A DNA stretch of 39,767 nucleotides from Actinomyces haliotis (lineage in GTDB: Bacteria > Actinomycetota > Actinomycetes > Actinomycetales > Actinomycetaceae): assembly GCF_015355765.1 (NCBI RefSeq), contig NZ_JACWNA010000028.1:1-39767 (forward strand), given 5' to 3'. Below, piece by piece: positions 1 to 8,569 of this stretch (the stretch's first letter is position 1; the number at the start of each line of letters is the position of its first letter). The translations under genes were made by a program, and so were the position numbers. The notes below the pieces were generated by a model. The model had not been told where the DNA came from. It searched no databases and saw only the letters and a program-made list of their open reading frames with translations.

Positions 1-109
1 CTCCAACCAGGAGCGCCGCGACGCCCTTGCCCCCTGGATCGAGCACTACAACACTGAACGCGGACACACCGCGCTCAACGGTCTACCTCCAACCAGCCGA
101 CTGTCATGA
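1..109 (+). mobile_element. C-terminal fragment of an IS481-like (rve integrase core) transposase
   Basis: The window opens inside an open frame (first full codon at base 2) that ends with TGA at 107-109. Its 35 residues include [19 protein letters not shown], the usual end of DDE integrase-core transposases of the IS481/IS3 type (the family pattern is YN..R.H.aL...pP). The N-terminus and the catalytic triad lie outside the window, so I cannot tell whether the element is intact. It lies only 154 bp upstream of clpP1, where actinobacteria often carry tig (trigger factor). The other window end also lies in a transposase, which suggests an assembly break at repeats. Confidence 0.8.
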
Positions 110-232
110 ACCTGTCTGCCACCAACACCTAGGTCGCCGCAAGGGCGGCCACCAGAGGTGCTCGGCACCGGTGTCAGGCCGTGAGCGAAAAGGGCTCAGC
201 TCCGGGCATGGGTCACCTGCGCCCCGCGTTAG

Positions 233-246
233 CGTTGGCGTCAACG
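233..246. promoter_or_regulatory. Short inverted repeat upstream of clpP1
   Basis: CGTTG-gcgt-CAACG lies 17 bp before the clpP1 start codon. clp genes in actinobacteria are often activated by ClgR, but this repeat does not clearly match the ClgR site, so only the symmetry is claimed. The rest of 110-263 holds no gene. Confidence 0.25.
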
Positions 247-263
247 AACACGAGAGGACTGAC

Positions 264-908
264 GTGAGCGAGCACATCACGCCCCAGACGTCGGCGGTCG
301 CCGCCCCGACGGCCGCGGACTCCGGCCCCGCCGGACTCGGCCTGACCGACTCCATCTACAATCGCCTCCTCAAGGAGCGCATCATCTGGCTGGGCTCCGA
401 GGTGCGCGACGACAACGCGAACGCCATCTGCGCCCAGATGCTGCTGCTCGCCGCCGAGGACCCCGAGCGGGACATCTACCTGTACATCAACAGCCCCGGT
501 GGCTCGGTCACCGCCGGCATGGCCATCTACGACACGATGGAGTACGTCGAGCCCGACGTCGTCACCGTCGCCACCGGCATGGCTGCCTCGATGGGCCAGT
601 TCCTGCTCTCCGCCGGCGCCAAGGGCAAGCGCTACCTCACGCCCCACACCCGCGTCCTCATGCACCAGCCCTCCGGCGGCGCCGGCGGCTCCGCGACGGA
701 CATCCGCATCAACGCCGACCTCATCATCAAGATGAAGCAGGAGCTGAGCGAGATCACCGCGGCCAACACCGGCCACAGCGTCGAGGAGATCATCAAGGAC
801 TCGGACCGCGACCACTGGTTCAGCGCCACCGAGGCCCTCGAGTACGGCTTCGTCGACCACATCATCCGCTCCAGCCGCGAGCTGACGGACGAGAACGGAG
901 AGAACTGA
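264..908 (+). CDS. clpP1: ATP-dependent Clp protease proteolytic subunit ClpP1
   Basis: Serine peptidase subunit (family S14) that forms the Clp proteolytic chamber in the cytoplasm and degrades proteins fed by ClpX or ClpC. The 214-residue protein has the full catalytic triad: Ser109 in GMAASMGQ, His134 in LMHQPSGG, and Asp183 in DRDHWF. The substrate-groove motif YINSPGGSV lies at 74-82. The open frame extends upstream to base 27, but the GTG at 264 is chosen because GAGAGGA lies just before it and the family homology begins soon after. One base separates its stop from the clpP2 start, so the two are cotranscribed. Actinobacterial ClpP1 and ClpP2 form one mixed tetradecamer. Confidence 0.95.
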   Translation: MSEHITPQTSAVAAPTAADSGPAGLGLTDSIYNRLLKERIIWLGSEVRDDNANAICAQMLLLAAEDPERDIYLYINSPGGSVTAGMAIYDTMEYVEPDVVTVATGMAASMGQFLLSAGAKGKRYLTPHTRVLMHQPSGGAGGSATDIRINADLIIKMKQELSEITAANTGHSVEEIIKDSDRDHWFSATEALEYGFVDHIIRSSRELTDENGEN

Positions 909-909
909 C

Positions 910-1614
910 ATGACGAGCTCTCGCCCCTACTTCGACGCCGTGGCGCGCCAGGTCGACGCCGCCGCCGCCCCCGGCAGCATCGCCCCGGCCTCCCCGCTGT
1001 CGCGCTACATCATGCCGCAGTTCGAGGAGCGGACCGCCTACGGCTTCAAGCGCCAGGACGCCTACTCCAAGCTCTTCGAGGACCGCATCATCTTCCTGGG
1101 CGTCCAGGTCGACGACGCCTCGGCCGACGACATCATGGCCCAGCTCCTCGTGCTCGAGGCACAGGACCCCGACGGCCTCATCACGATGTACATCAACAGC
1201 CCCGGTGGCTCCTTCACCGCGCTGACCGCCATCTACGACACGATGCAGTACATCAAGCCGCAGGTGCAGACGGTCTGCCTCGGTCAGGCCGCCTCGGCCG
1301 CCGCCGTCCTGCTCGCCGCGGGCAGCGAGGGCAAGCGCCTCGCCCTGCCCAACGCCCGCATCCTCATCCACCAGCCCGCCATGGAGGGCATGCAGGGGCA
1401 GGCCTCGGACATCGAGATCGTCGCCAACGAGATCGACCGCATGCGCTCCTGGCTCGAGGAGACCCTCGCCGCCCATACGGGCCAGAGCGTCGAGAAGGTC
1501 CACGCCGACCTCGAGCGCGACAAGATCCTCACCGCCGAGGCCGCCAAGGAGTACGGCCTCGTCGACCAGGTCCTCGCCTCGCGCAAGACCCCGCGCTCGC
1601 CCCACTCCGCGTGA
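910..1614 (+). CDS. clpP2: ATP-dependent Clp protease proteolytic subunit ClpP2
   Basis: Second ClpP paralogue, 234 residues, S14 family. Catalytic residues are visible: Ser129 in GQAASAAAV, His154 in LIHQPAMEG, and Asp204 in ERDKIL, with YINSPGGSF at 94-102. The N-terminal 35 residues are longer than in ClpP1 and may include a propeptide, as in other actinobacterial ClpP2 proteins. The ATG lies two bases after the clpP1 stop, giving translational coupling. It is expected to co-assemble with ClpP1 and to dock on ClpX encoded just downstream. A strong hairpin follows, so clpX probably has its own promoter. Confidence 0.95.
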   Translation: MTSSRPYFDAVARQVDAAAAPGSIAPASPLSRYIMPQFEERTAYGFKRQDAYSKLFEDRIIFLGVQVDDASADDIMAQLLVLEAQDPDGLITMYINSPGGSFTALTAIYDTMQYIKPQVQTVCLGQAASAAAVLLAAGSEGKRLALPNARILIHQPAMEGMQGQASDIEIVANEIDRMRSWLEETLAAHTGQSVEKVHADLERDKILTAEAAKEYGLVDQVLASRKTPRSPHSA

Positions 1615-1638
1615 CGGAGCGCTGATCTCGAGCCGGAC

Positions 1639-1669
1639 GGGGCCCGACGCCGCAGCGGCGTCGGGCCCC
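1639..1669 (+). terminator. Hairpin terminator after clpP2
   Basis: Two 15-nt arms (1639-1653 and 1655-1669) are perfect reverse complements around base 1654, all G/C-rich. No T tract follows, as is usual in actinobacteria. It lies 25 bp after the clpP2 stop. Confidence 0.7.
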
Positions 1670-1830
1670 ACCGCGTTCGCGGGCTCTCCGCCCCGAGGCG
1701 CCTGCTAGACGGCGTGGTTCCTCGGGAGCCTCGGGCGCGGTGCGGACGCGTGTGAGGCAGCGCTCGGGCGCTCTTCGCCTTGCGGCGCAATGCTGCGGCG
1801 CGCCCGGGTGCCCCGTCGTGCGCGCACCCG

Positions 1831-1836
1831 TAGGGT
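1831..1836 (+). promoter_or_regulatory. Candidate -10 box for clpX
   Basis: TAGGGT is the best -10-like hexamer in the 220 bp between the clpP2 terminator and clpX. No convincing -35 is seen. A start near base 1843 would leave about 45 nt of leader before the clpX GTG. Confidence 0.3.
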
Positions 1837-1888
1837 GGTGCCGTCCCGCCGGGGAGACCGGGGGGAACAGACGGAACGGGGGATCCAC

Positions 1889-3190
1889 GTGGCACGAAGC
1901 GCTGAGAGCGTCGACCTTCTCAAGTGCTCCTTCTGCGGGAAGAGCCAGAAGCAGGTCAAGAAGCTCATCGCGGGCCCCGGGGTCTACATCTGCGACGAGT
2001 GCATCGAGCTGTGCAACGAGATCGTCGACGAGGAGCTCGGTGACAACGGCTCCGGCGTCCCGCTCGAGCTGCCCAAGCCGCAGGAGATCTTCGACTTCCT
2101 CAACGAGTACGTCATCGGCCAGGAGGGCGCCAAGCGCGCCATGAGCGTGGCCGTCTACAACCACTACAAGCGCGTCCAGGTCCGCGAGCGCAGCGTCGCC
2201 GAGGGCGACGGCCTCGAGCTGGGCAAGTCCAACATCCTCCTGCTCGGCCCGACCGGTACCGGCAAGACCCACCTGGCCCGCACCCTCGCCCGTCTCCTCG
2301 ACGTCCCCTTCGCGATCGTGGACGCCACGGCCCTCACGGAGGCCGGCTACGTCGGTGAGGACGTCGAGAACATCCTCCTCAAGCTCATCCAGGCCGCCGA
2401 CGGTGACGTCAAGCGGGCCGAGAAGGGCATCATCTACATCGACGAGATCGACAAGATCGGTCGCAAGGCCGAGAACCCGTCGATCACCCGGGACGTCTCC
2501 GGCGAGGGCGTCCAGCAGGCCCTGCTCAAGATCATCGAGGGCACGACGGCCTCCGTCCCGCCGGGCGGCGGGCGCAAGCACCCGCACCAGGAGTTCCTCG
2601 AGATCGACACGACGAACATCCTGTTCGTCGCCGCCGGCGCCTTCGCAGGCATCGAGGACATCGTCCGCCAGCGCACCCGCAAGGAGTCCGGAGCCTCCTC
2701 CCTCGGCTTCGGCGGCGTCCTCACGGATCAGCAGCAGGACGTCTTCACCGCGCCGGTGCGCCCCGAGGACCTCCACAAGTTCGGCCTCATCCCCGAGTTC
2801 ATCGGTCGCCTCCCCGTCATCGCCACTGTTCAGGACCTCGGTGTCCCCGAGCTGGTGCGCGTCATGACGGAGCCGAAGAACGCCATCGTCTCCCAGTACG
2901 AGTACCTCTTCAGCCTCGACGGCGTCGAGCTCGTCTTCACCGACGAGGCGGTCGAGGCCATCGCCACGCTCGCGCGCGAGCGCAGGACCGGCGCCCGGGG
3001 CCTGACGAGCATCGTCGAGGAGGTTCTCGGCGACGCCATGTTCGAGGTCCCGTCCATGCCGGAGGTCGGTCGCGTCGTCGTCGACGCCGACGCCGTGCGC
3101 GGACTCTCCAAGCCCCGCTACGAGGCCGGCTCAGGCACCCTGTCCGCCACCACCAAGGGCGAGCGCGGCGAGAGGAGCCGGACCGCATGA
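1889..3190 (+). CDS. clpX: ATP-dependent Clp protease ATP-binding subunit ClpX
   Basis: Hexameric AAA+ unfoldase that recognises tagged substrates and threads them into ClpP. The 433-residue product has the N-terminal zinc-binding domain (Cys13, Cys16, Cys35, Cys38), Walker A GPTGTGKT at 120-127, the pore loop GYVGED at 153-158, Walker B IIYIDEID at 181-188, RKH at 229-231, and the ClpP-binding loop LGF at 272-274 (IGF in E. coli). GTG at 1889 is preferred over the upstream extension to 1790 because it is preceded by a purine-rich ACGGGGGA and gives the usual N-terminus. Its stop overlaps the start of the chorismate mutase (ATGA). Confidence 0.95.
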   Translation: MARSAESVDLLKCSFCGKSQKQVKKLIAGPGVYICDECIELCNEIVDEELGDNGSGVPLELPKPQEIFDFLNEYVIGQEGAKRAMSVAVYNHYKRVQVRERSVAEGDGLELGKSNILLLGPTGTGKTHLARTLARLLDVPFAIVDATALTEAGYVGEDVENILLKLIQAADGDVKRAEKGIIYIDEIDKIGRKAENPSITRDVSGEGVQQALLKIIEGTTASVPPGGGRKHPHQEFLEIDTTNILFVAAGAFAGIEDIVRQRTRKESGASSLGFGGVLTDQQQDVFTAPVRPEDLHKFGLIPEFIGRLPVIATVQDLGVPELVRVMTEPKNAIVSQYEYLFSLDGVELVFTDEAVEAIATLARERRTGARGLTSIVEEVLGDAMFEVPSMPEVGRVVVDADAVRGLSKPRYEAGSGTLSATTKGERGERSRTA

Positions 3191-3525
3191 GCCCGGAGTC
3201 CCGCTTCGAGTCCGTCGAGCGCGAGGTCCCCGGCGTCCCGGCCGCCCTCGCGGCGTACCGCTCGACCATCGACAACCTCGACGCCGCCCTCGTCCACCTG
3301 CTCGCCGAGCGATTCCGCTGCACCCAGCAGGTCGGCGTCCTCAAGGCGGAGCTGGACCTGCCGGCCTCTGACCCCGGCCGTGAGGAGCGTCAGGTGGCGC
3401 GTCTGCGGGCCCTCGCCGAGGACTCGGGGCTGGACCCGGTCTTCGCTGAGAAGTTCTTCGCCTTCATCGTCGAGGAGGTCATCCGCCACCATGAGGCGAT
3501 CCGCGAGGAGCGGGCGGAGGGCTGA
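3187..3525 (+). CDS. aroQ: Chorismate mutase (AroQ class)
   Basis: Converts chorismate to prephenate, the committed step to phenylalanine and tyrosine, in the cytoplasm. The 112-residue protein is all-helical and matches the AroQ pattern: a first helix [19 protein letters not shown] (positions 25-43), then [21 protein letters not shown], and a C-terminal helix [18 protein letters not shown]. No secretion signal or regulatory ACT domain is present, so it is a stand-alone intracellular mutase. Its ATG overlaps the clpX stop by 4 nt, so the two are translationally coupled; the functional link to ClpX is unclear. Confidence 0.88.
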   Translation: MSPESRFESVEREVPGVPAALAAYRSTIDNLDAALVHLLAERFRCTQQVGVLKAELDLPASDPGREERQVARLRALAEDSGLDPVFAEKFFAFIVEEVIRHHEAIREERAEG

Positions 3526-3581
3526 CCCTCACTGGGCCCCGCCGTGAGGCGGACAGCGGGAACCTGCACAGAGCACGACGT

Positions 3582-3620
3582 CGTCGGGGCCGGAGCCACC
3601 AGGTGGCTCCGGCCCCGACG
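3582..3620. terminator. Bidirectional terminator between aroQ and the acyl-CoA synthetase
   Basis: Perfect 19-bp inverted repeat (3582-3600 with 3602-3620) centred on base 3601. It lies between convergent genes, 57 bp after aroQ and 21 bp after the minus-strand gene end, so it can serve both. Confidence 0.8.
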
Positions 3621-3640
3621 CGTACCCCGGGTCAGAAGGG

Positions 3641-5671
3641 TCAGCCCTGCTTCGCGGCGCTCGCCGGCACCCGCTCGTAGAGCGCGTCGATCTCGGCGGC
3701 GAAGCGCTTCTGAGCCTCCGCGCGCCGTACCTTGAGCGACGGTGTGAGCAGCCCGTTCGACACCGTGAAGTCCGTGGGCAGGATGGTGAAGGTCCGGATC
3801 GACTCCGCCCGGGACACCGCCTCGTTCGCCCGGGCGACCGCCCGCTCGAGCGCCTCGCGCACGCGCGGGTCGCTCGCCGCCTGGACCGGGTTGAGGTTCT
3901 CGACGCCGTGGGAGGACAGCCACATGGGCAGCATCTCGGCGTCCAGGGTGACGAGCGCGGCGATGCACGGCCGGTTGTCGCCGACGACGAGCACCTGGCT
4001 CACGAGCGGGTGCCCGCGGAGCCGGTCCTCGAGGACTGCCGGGGCGACGTTCTTGCCACCGGCCGTGACGATGAGCTCCTTCTTGCGGCCGGTGATGCGC
4101 AGGAAGCCCTCGCCGTCGAAGCTGCCGATGTCGCCGGTGCGCAGCCACGGCCCCGACTCGGGGTCGCGGACCGTCGAGACGCCCTCGACGTCCTCGACGC
4201 CGTCCTCGGACGAGGCGTCCGCCCCGTCGGAGTCGGTGAAGGTCTCGGCGGTCGCCTCCGGGTTGCCGTGGTACCCGCGGAAGACGCCGATGCCGCGCAC
4301 GAGGATCTCGCCGTCGTCGGCGAGTCGGACCGAGGTTCCGGGCAGGGGCAGGCCGACGGAGCCGACGAGCGTCGCGCCGGGGGTGTTGATCGTGCAGGGC
4401 GCCGCGGTCTCGGTGAGGCCGTAGCCCTCGAGGACCGTGATGCCGGCGCCGCGGTAGAAGTGGCCGAGGCGCTCACCGAGGGGACCGCCGCCGGAGACGA
4501 CCTGGCGGACCTTGCCGCCCAGGATCCGGCGCAGGGTCGCGAAGACGACGCTGTCGAAGGTCGCGCGCTGCGCCCTCAGGGCGCGCGAGGGCCCGGGAGG
4601 CGTGTCGAGAGCCCTCGAGTACGCGATGGCCGTCTTGGCGGCCATGCGGAAGACCTTCTGCTTGGCGCCCGCCGAGCGCGCGTCAGCCGCGTTGTAGATC
4701 TTCTCGAAGACGCGCGGGACGGCCAGCACGAAGGTCGGCTGGAAGGTCTCGAGGTCCCCCATGAGGTTCTTGACGTCGGGGGCGTGCCCCATGACGCCGG
4801 CCGGCGAGCAGACGATCGCGATCTGGACGAAGCGCGCCAGGACGTGCGCGAGCGGGATGAACAGGAGCGTGCGGACGTCATCGCCGTGGAGTACCTCGGG
4901 CAGGTACGCCGAGGTGTTGACGGCGAGGTGGACGAGGTTGGCGTGCGTGATCTCGGCGCCCTTGGGGCGACCTGTGGTACCGGAGGTGTAGACGATGGTC
5001 GCCAGGTCGGTGGCCGTGACGGCGCTGGTGCGACGGTCGAGCTCGGCGGGGAGGACCCCGCGGCCGTCCGCGATGAGCGCGGTGACCGCGTCGGAGGCGA
5101 GGCACTCCACCTGGAGGTCGGCGAGCTCGGGGGCGGTGTCCCGCAGCGTCGTCATCATGAGCTCGAGCTGCTCGTTCTCGACGACGACCAGGCGCACGTC
5201 GGCGTCGGTGAGGATCCAGCGCGCCTGCTCGGGCGAAGAGGTCTCGTAGACGGGGACGACGACGAGTCCCGCCTCCCAGGCGGCGAAGTCGAGGAGGGTC
5301 CACTCGTAGGAGGTGTGCGACATGATCCCGATCCGGTCGCCCGGCTCGAGACCCCGGGCGACGAGTCCCGCCGCCACCTCACGGACCTCCTCGCGGAAGG
5401 CGCGGGCGCTCACCTTCCGCCAGCGGCGCCCGAGGGAGGCCTTGCGGGCGATGAGCGGCCTGTCCGGTGCCCGTCGCACGCGGTCCGCCAGCGCCCACGT
5501 CGTGGTCATGGTGGGCTCGAGGGGGACGAGGAGCTGCGTCGTGAACTCGCGGGCGACGGTCGTGTCCGGTCGGAAGGCGCCGCCCGGGGACGGGGTCTCG
5601 GTCGCCGGCGCGCCGTCGGGACCAGCAGCGGGGGCGTCGTGGTCGGGCGTGGTACTGGACTGGGTGCTCAT
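3641..5671 (-). CDS. Long-chain acyl-CoA synthetase (AMP-dependent synthetase/ligase, FadD15-like)
   Basis: Activates long-chain fatty acids to acyl-CoA through an acyl-adenylate; peripheral to the membrane. The 676-residue protein has the ATP/AMP P-loop YTSGTTGRPKG (228-238), the adenylate-binding segment EGYGLTETAAP, the hinge segment ITGRKKELIVTAGGKNVAP, and a C-terminal lysine in LTPSLKVRRAEAQ. Compared with its paralogue at 8570-10489 it has an acidic insert (around GADASSEDGVEDVEG) just before the RTGDIG motif and a Pro/Ala-rich N-terminus. The ATG at 5671 has no Shine-Dalgarno but sits 6 nt after CACAAT, consistent with a leaderless start. Substrate chain length cannot be read from sequence. 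Confidence 0.88.
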   Translation of the reverse strand: MSTQSSTTPDHDAPAAGPDGAPATETPSPGGAFRPDTTVAREFTTQLLVPLEPTMTTTWALADRVRRAPDRPLIARKASLGRRWRKVSARAFREEVREVAAGLVARGLEPGDRIGIMSHTSYEWTLLDFAAWEAGLVVVPVYETSSPEQARWILTDADVRLVVVENEQLELMMTTLRDTAPELADLQVECLASDAVTALIADGRGVLPAELDRRTSAVTATDLATIVYTSGTTGRPKGAEITHANLVHLAVNTSAYLPEVLHGDDVRTLLFIPLAHVLARFVQIAIVCSPAGVMGHAPDVKNLMGDLETFQPTFVLAVPRVFEKIYNAADARSAGAKQKVFRMAAKTAIAYSRALDTPPGPSRALRAQRATFDSVVFATLRRILGGKVRQVVSGGGPLGERLGHFYRGAGITVLEGYGLTETAAPCTINTPGATLVGSVGLPLPGTSVRLADDGEILVRGIGVFRGYHGNPEATAETFTDSDGADASSEDGVEDVEGVSTVRDPESGPWLRTGDIGSFDGEGFLRITGRKKELIVTAGGKNVAPAVLEDRLRGHPLVSQVLVVGDNRPCIAALVTLDAEMLPMWLSSHGVENLNPVQAASDPRVREALERAVARANEAVSRAESIRTFTILPTDFTVSNGLLTPSLKVRRAEAQKRFAAEIDALYERVPASAAKQG

Positions 5672-5677
5672 GGGCCG

Positions 5678-5683
5678 ATTGTG
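5678..5683 (-). promoter_or_regulatory. -10 box CACAAT of the acyl-CoA synthetase, leaderless type
   Basis: CACAAT on the minus strand is followed by 6 nt and the ATG at 5671. It is one mismatch from TACAAT. Placement predicts transcription starting at or next to the start codon. Confidence 0.4.
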
Positions 5684-5810
5684 CGTGACGAGGCGCGCAG
5701 CCGGGGCGCGCGACGCGTCCTGAAGACGGGCCTCGTGCCTGTGGTTCGATACAAGGTGTGTGTGCCAGGGACTGCTGAGACTCCCGTCGGCACGCCATCC
5801 ATTAGGGATC

Positions 5811-5839
5811 TTGATGCACGACAGGATCTCTCATAAGGT
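5811..5839 (+). promoter_or_regulatory. Sigma70-type promoter of the LuxR regulator gene
   Basis: TTGATG (5811-5816) and TAAGGT (5834-5839) are separated by 17 bp, with a start expected near 5846. This would leave a leader of about 67 nt before the ATG at 5913. Confidence 0.5.
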
Positions 5840-5912
5840 ACCGGAAGTCTTATCAGGTCGGCCGGGCCGCACCGGTCGAGCGACGGCCCGGGTGGTCGGA
5901 GGTCAGGGAAGC

Positions 5913-8462
5913 ATGACAACAACGCTGGACCGCGTCGTCGGGGCCGTCGCGCCGCGCCTGGCAGGACTCCTCGAGCAGGGGGAGACCGCCATCCTCCGCG
6001 CGCCGCACGAGTTCGCGCCCGTCGAGATCGCCGAGGCCGCTCTCGAGCTCATCGACGGCGGGGAGCCCCGCGACCGCTTCGACGTGCGCAAGGCCGGCGA
6101 CGTCCTCAGGCTCATGCCGCTCCTGGTGCGCCGCAAGCCGATCTTCCTCATCTGGGACGAGCACCTCGCCATGGAGCAGGGCGCCGTCGGTCGTCTCGTC
6201 TCCCAGATCGTCGACTCGGCCGGCGTCATGCCGCCCGTCCTCGCCGTCGTCGAGCTCGACATCGCCGTCCCCGAGGTCTACGTCCCCTTCGACCTCAACC
6301 TCTCCCAGTCCGCGCTCACCGTGACGCCCGCCGAGATCGTGGAGGTCGGTGGCGGGGAGATCTCGCCCCTCGTCGCACGCCGCATCCACCAGGCCACCGG
6401 GGGAGTGCCGAGGCTCGTCGCCGCCGCGATCGAGGACGCCCTCTCCATCGGTCCGGGCGCCATCACCGCGGCGGCGCGCCCCACCTCGGCGGGGCTCGCC
6501 GCCACCACGGACAACGACTCCGACGACGGCGAGCTCGTCCAGGTCTCTCGCGCCTGGGCCGAGCGGCTCCTGCCCCAGTACGTCGACGACGAGCTCATGC
6601 TGCTTCACGCCTGGCTCATCCCACTCCACGCGCGCGGCCTGGCCGCCCTCGCGACCCCCGTCCTCGGCCGTCCCGTCTCCCCGGCCGAGGTGCGCCAGTG
6701 CCACGACGCCGGGGCCTTCGTCTCCACGGCGGCTGGCCTCCCTCGCGCGCTCCCCACCACCCTCGCCCGAGCACTGGCCACCGCAGCCACGGAGAATGAC
6801 GCCCTCGCCGCGCGCGCGATCCGGCGCGCCGTCAGCCACGCCGCGGCCGACGAGCGCATCGAGCTCACGCCCCTGGAACGGATCTGGCTCCTCACCTCCA
6901 TCTCCGCCTGGGCGAGCCTCGACCGCGTCCTGGGGCGCGCGATGGTCCACCTCGCCCTGCTCTCCGGCGCTCAGCTCGCGCAGCTCTCCACGTACTGGCC
7001 CGAGCAGGTTCCGCAGGAGTGGGGGCACCTGGCCGCGGCGACCACCTTCGTCGACGGCAGCTGGCTCACGGGGCGCCGCCAGCTCCCGCTCCCGTGGCTC
7101 GAGCTCATGCACCTCATCACGGCCGAGGACCCGGCCGCCCGCGGTGAGGACGCGGAGGCCGTCCTCGACCGGCTCATCCGCGGTGTCGGGCAGGCGCAGT
7201 CCCCGGACATCGGTGAGGTCCGCGCCGCCGTCGCCGACGGGCACGCCCTCCTGCGCCGGCTGGCCTCCGAGAGCCACCGCGCGCTCGCGGACCCGGCTGT
7301 GGCCCCCGCGCTCTCCCGGCCGAAGGCCGCGCTGGTGTGCTACGCGCTCCTCGGTCAGGCCGACGCCTACCTCTCCATCGCGCGCCTCCCGCTCGCGCAG
7401 GAGTGCGTCAACGAGGCGACGGCGCTCGCCGGGGCCGCCAGCCTCGACGCCCACGTCGCGTCCTCCCTCATGGCGGGCCTCACCGCGCGCAGCGCCGTCC
7501 TCGCCGCCAAGGCGGGGGTCCACGACCGGGCGGCCTACTTCCTCGCCCAGTACGAGGACGTCGTCGCCGTCACGGCCTCCCGCGACCCGGAGCCGGAGCA
7601 GATCATCAGCATCTCGCGCCGCTACCGTGACGACTGGCGCCGTCTGGGTGACGACGCGATCGACGTCCTCGAGCCCTCCGACGTCGAGATCGACGTCGCG
7701 CCGCAGTACCTGCCGCTCGAGGTCGAGGCTGACGGGCTCTCGCTGCTCCTCGCCCGGGGTCCCGTCGTCGCCTCCCAGTGGCTCAAGGCCTTCCTCGCCC
7801 GCGCCCGGTGGGTCAACCTCCTGTCCTGGGAGTGGTGGCCGTTGCACGCGACCCTCGCCATGATCGAGGTGCGCCAGGGCAACACCGAGGCCGCTCAGCG
7901 CTGGGTCGACGGAGGCACGCTGCCGGAGTCGATGTCCCTCGTCGTCCGGGCGGGCATCGAGCTCAGCTCCGGTGACGCCGAGGGCGCCAACCAGCTCGCC
8001 GACCGGGCGGCCGCCGTTCCCGACACCCCCGACCGCTGGCGTCTGGCCGCCTACGGGCTCAAGCTCGCGACCATGGCCGCCACGAGGGACCTGGAGAACG
8101 GCACCGAGCTCCTCGCCCGCCTGCCCCAGTGGAGGACGTCGCTGTCCGTGGTCGCGCTCCTACCTGCGGCCGGTCGCCGCGTCATCCTCGCCGAGCTCGG
8201 TGACGAGTACGCGGACGTCCCCGGTCTTCGGCTCGACGACGCTGCCCCGGTGCGGCGCGAGCCCGCTGAGATCGAGCTGACCCCTCGGCAGATGGACGTT
8301 CTGCGAGGGCTCGAGGCCGGCAAGACCGCCTCGGAGATCGCAGACGACCTCGTGCTCGGGCGCGAGACGATCCGCACGACCACCAAGGCCCTCTACAAGC
8401 GCCTCGGCGTGCACTCCAAGGCCTCGGCCCTCCAGGTCGCGCGGTCAGTCGGCCTCATCTGA
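5913..8462 (+). CDS. Large LuxR-type transcriptional regulator with a degenerate ATPase domain
   Basis: The last 63 residues (787-849; LTPRQMDVLRGLEAGKTASE onward) form a LuxR/GerE helix-turn-helix. The rest resembles MalT/LAL-type regulators: an N-terminal ATPase-like region and a long helical repeat region rich in Ala/Leu. The P-loop position reads AILRAPHEFAPVEI with no GxxxxGK[ST], while a Walker B-like strand PIFLIWDEH is present near residue 82. It probably does not bind ATP in the usual way. ATG 5913 is chosen for the upstream GGAGG; the open frame goes back to 5760. It is divergent from one acyl-CoA synthetase and convergent with another, so it may regulate fatty-acid activation; the ligand is unknown. 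Confidence 0.8.
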   Translation: MTTTLDRVVGAVAPRLAGLLEQGETAILRAPHEFAPVEIAEAALELIDGGEPRDRFDVRKAGDVLRLMPLLVRRKPIFLIWDEHLAMEQGAVGRLVSQIVDSAGVMPPVLAVVELDIAVPEVYVPFDLNLSQSALTVTPAEIVEVGGGEISPLVARRIHQATGGVPRLVAAAIEDALSIGPGAITAAARPTSAGLAATTDNDSDDGELVQVSRAWAERLLPQYVDDELMLLHAWLIPLHARGLAALATPVLGRPVSPAEVRQCHDAGAFVSTAAGLPRALPTTLARALATAATENDALAARAIRRAVSHAAADERIELTPLERIWLLTSISAWASLDRVLGRAMVHLALLSGAQLAQLSTYWPEQVPQEWGHLAAATTFVDGSWLTGRRQLPLPWLELMHLITAEDPAARGEDAEAVLDRLIRGVGQAQSPDIGEVRAAVADGHALLRRLASESHRALADPAVAPALSRPKAALVCYALLGQADAYLSIARLPLAQECVNEATALAGAASLDAHVASSLMAGLTARSAVLAAKAGVHDRAAYFLAQYEDVVAVTASRDPEPEQIISISRRYRDDWRRLGDDAIDVLEPSDVEIDVAPQYLPLEVEADGLSLLLARGPVVASQWLKAFLARARWVNLLSWEWWPLHATLAMIEVRQGNTEAAQRWVDGGTLPESMSLVVRAGIELSSGDAEGANQLADRAAAVPDTPDRWRLAAYGLKLATMAATRDLENGTELLARLPQWRTSLSVVALLPAAGRRVILAELGDEYADVPGLRLDDAAPVRREPAEIELTPRQMDVLRGLEAGKTASEIADDLVLGRETIRTTTKALYKRLGVHSKASALQVARSVGLI

Positions 8463-8489
8463 GACGGACCGACCGGACTGCTTCGGCTG

Positions 8490-8556
8490 GGTCCCGACGA
8501 TGAAGAGCGGGGCGGTCATCGTGAGGGCGATCGCCCCGCTCCTCATCGTGGGACCC
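8490..8556. terminator. Bidirectional terminator between the LuxR gene and the second acyl-CoA synthetase
   Basis: Long imperfect inverted repeat. The inner stem is GAGCGGGGCG (8505-8514) with CGCCCCGCTC (8532-8541); it continues outward through CGATGA/TCATCG and GGGTCCC/GGGACCC with single mismatches. It separates convergent genes. Confidence 0.75.
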
Positions 8557-8569
8557 GGGAGGGGCTGGC

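Noticed and set aside
27-263. N-terminal extension of clpP1 back to base 27
   Set aside because: It overlaps the transposase end, has no ClpP homology, and GTG 264 has a good ribosome-binding site.
213-911. Long minus-strand open frame opposite clpP1
   Set aside because: Asp/Val/Gly/Leu-rich antisense product without any family motif; a mirror of clpP1 codon use in GC-rich DNA.
1672-1684. ClgR-like site before clpX
   Set aside because: GCGTTCGCG gives only partial symmetry and does not clearly match the known ClgR consensus.
1790-1888. N-terminal extension of clpX
   Set aside because: Arg-rich non-coding-like residues before the standard zinc-finger start; GTG 1889 fits the family.
3908-5836. 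642-codon plus-strand open frame opposite the acyl-CoA synthetase
   Set aside because: Low-complexity Gly/Asp/Glu/Val composition and no motifs, while the minus strand encodes a complete ligase.
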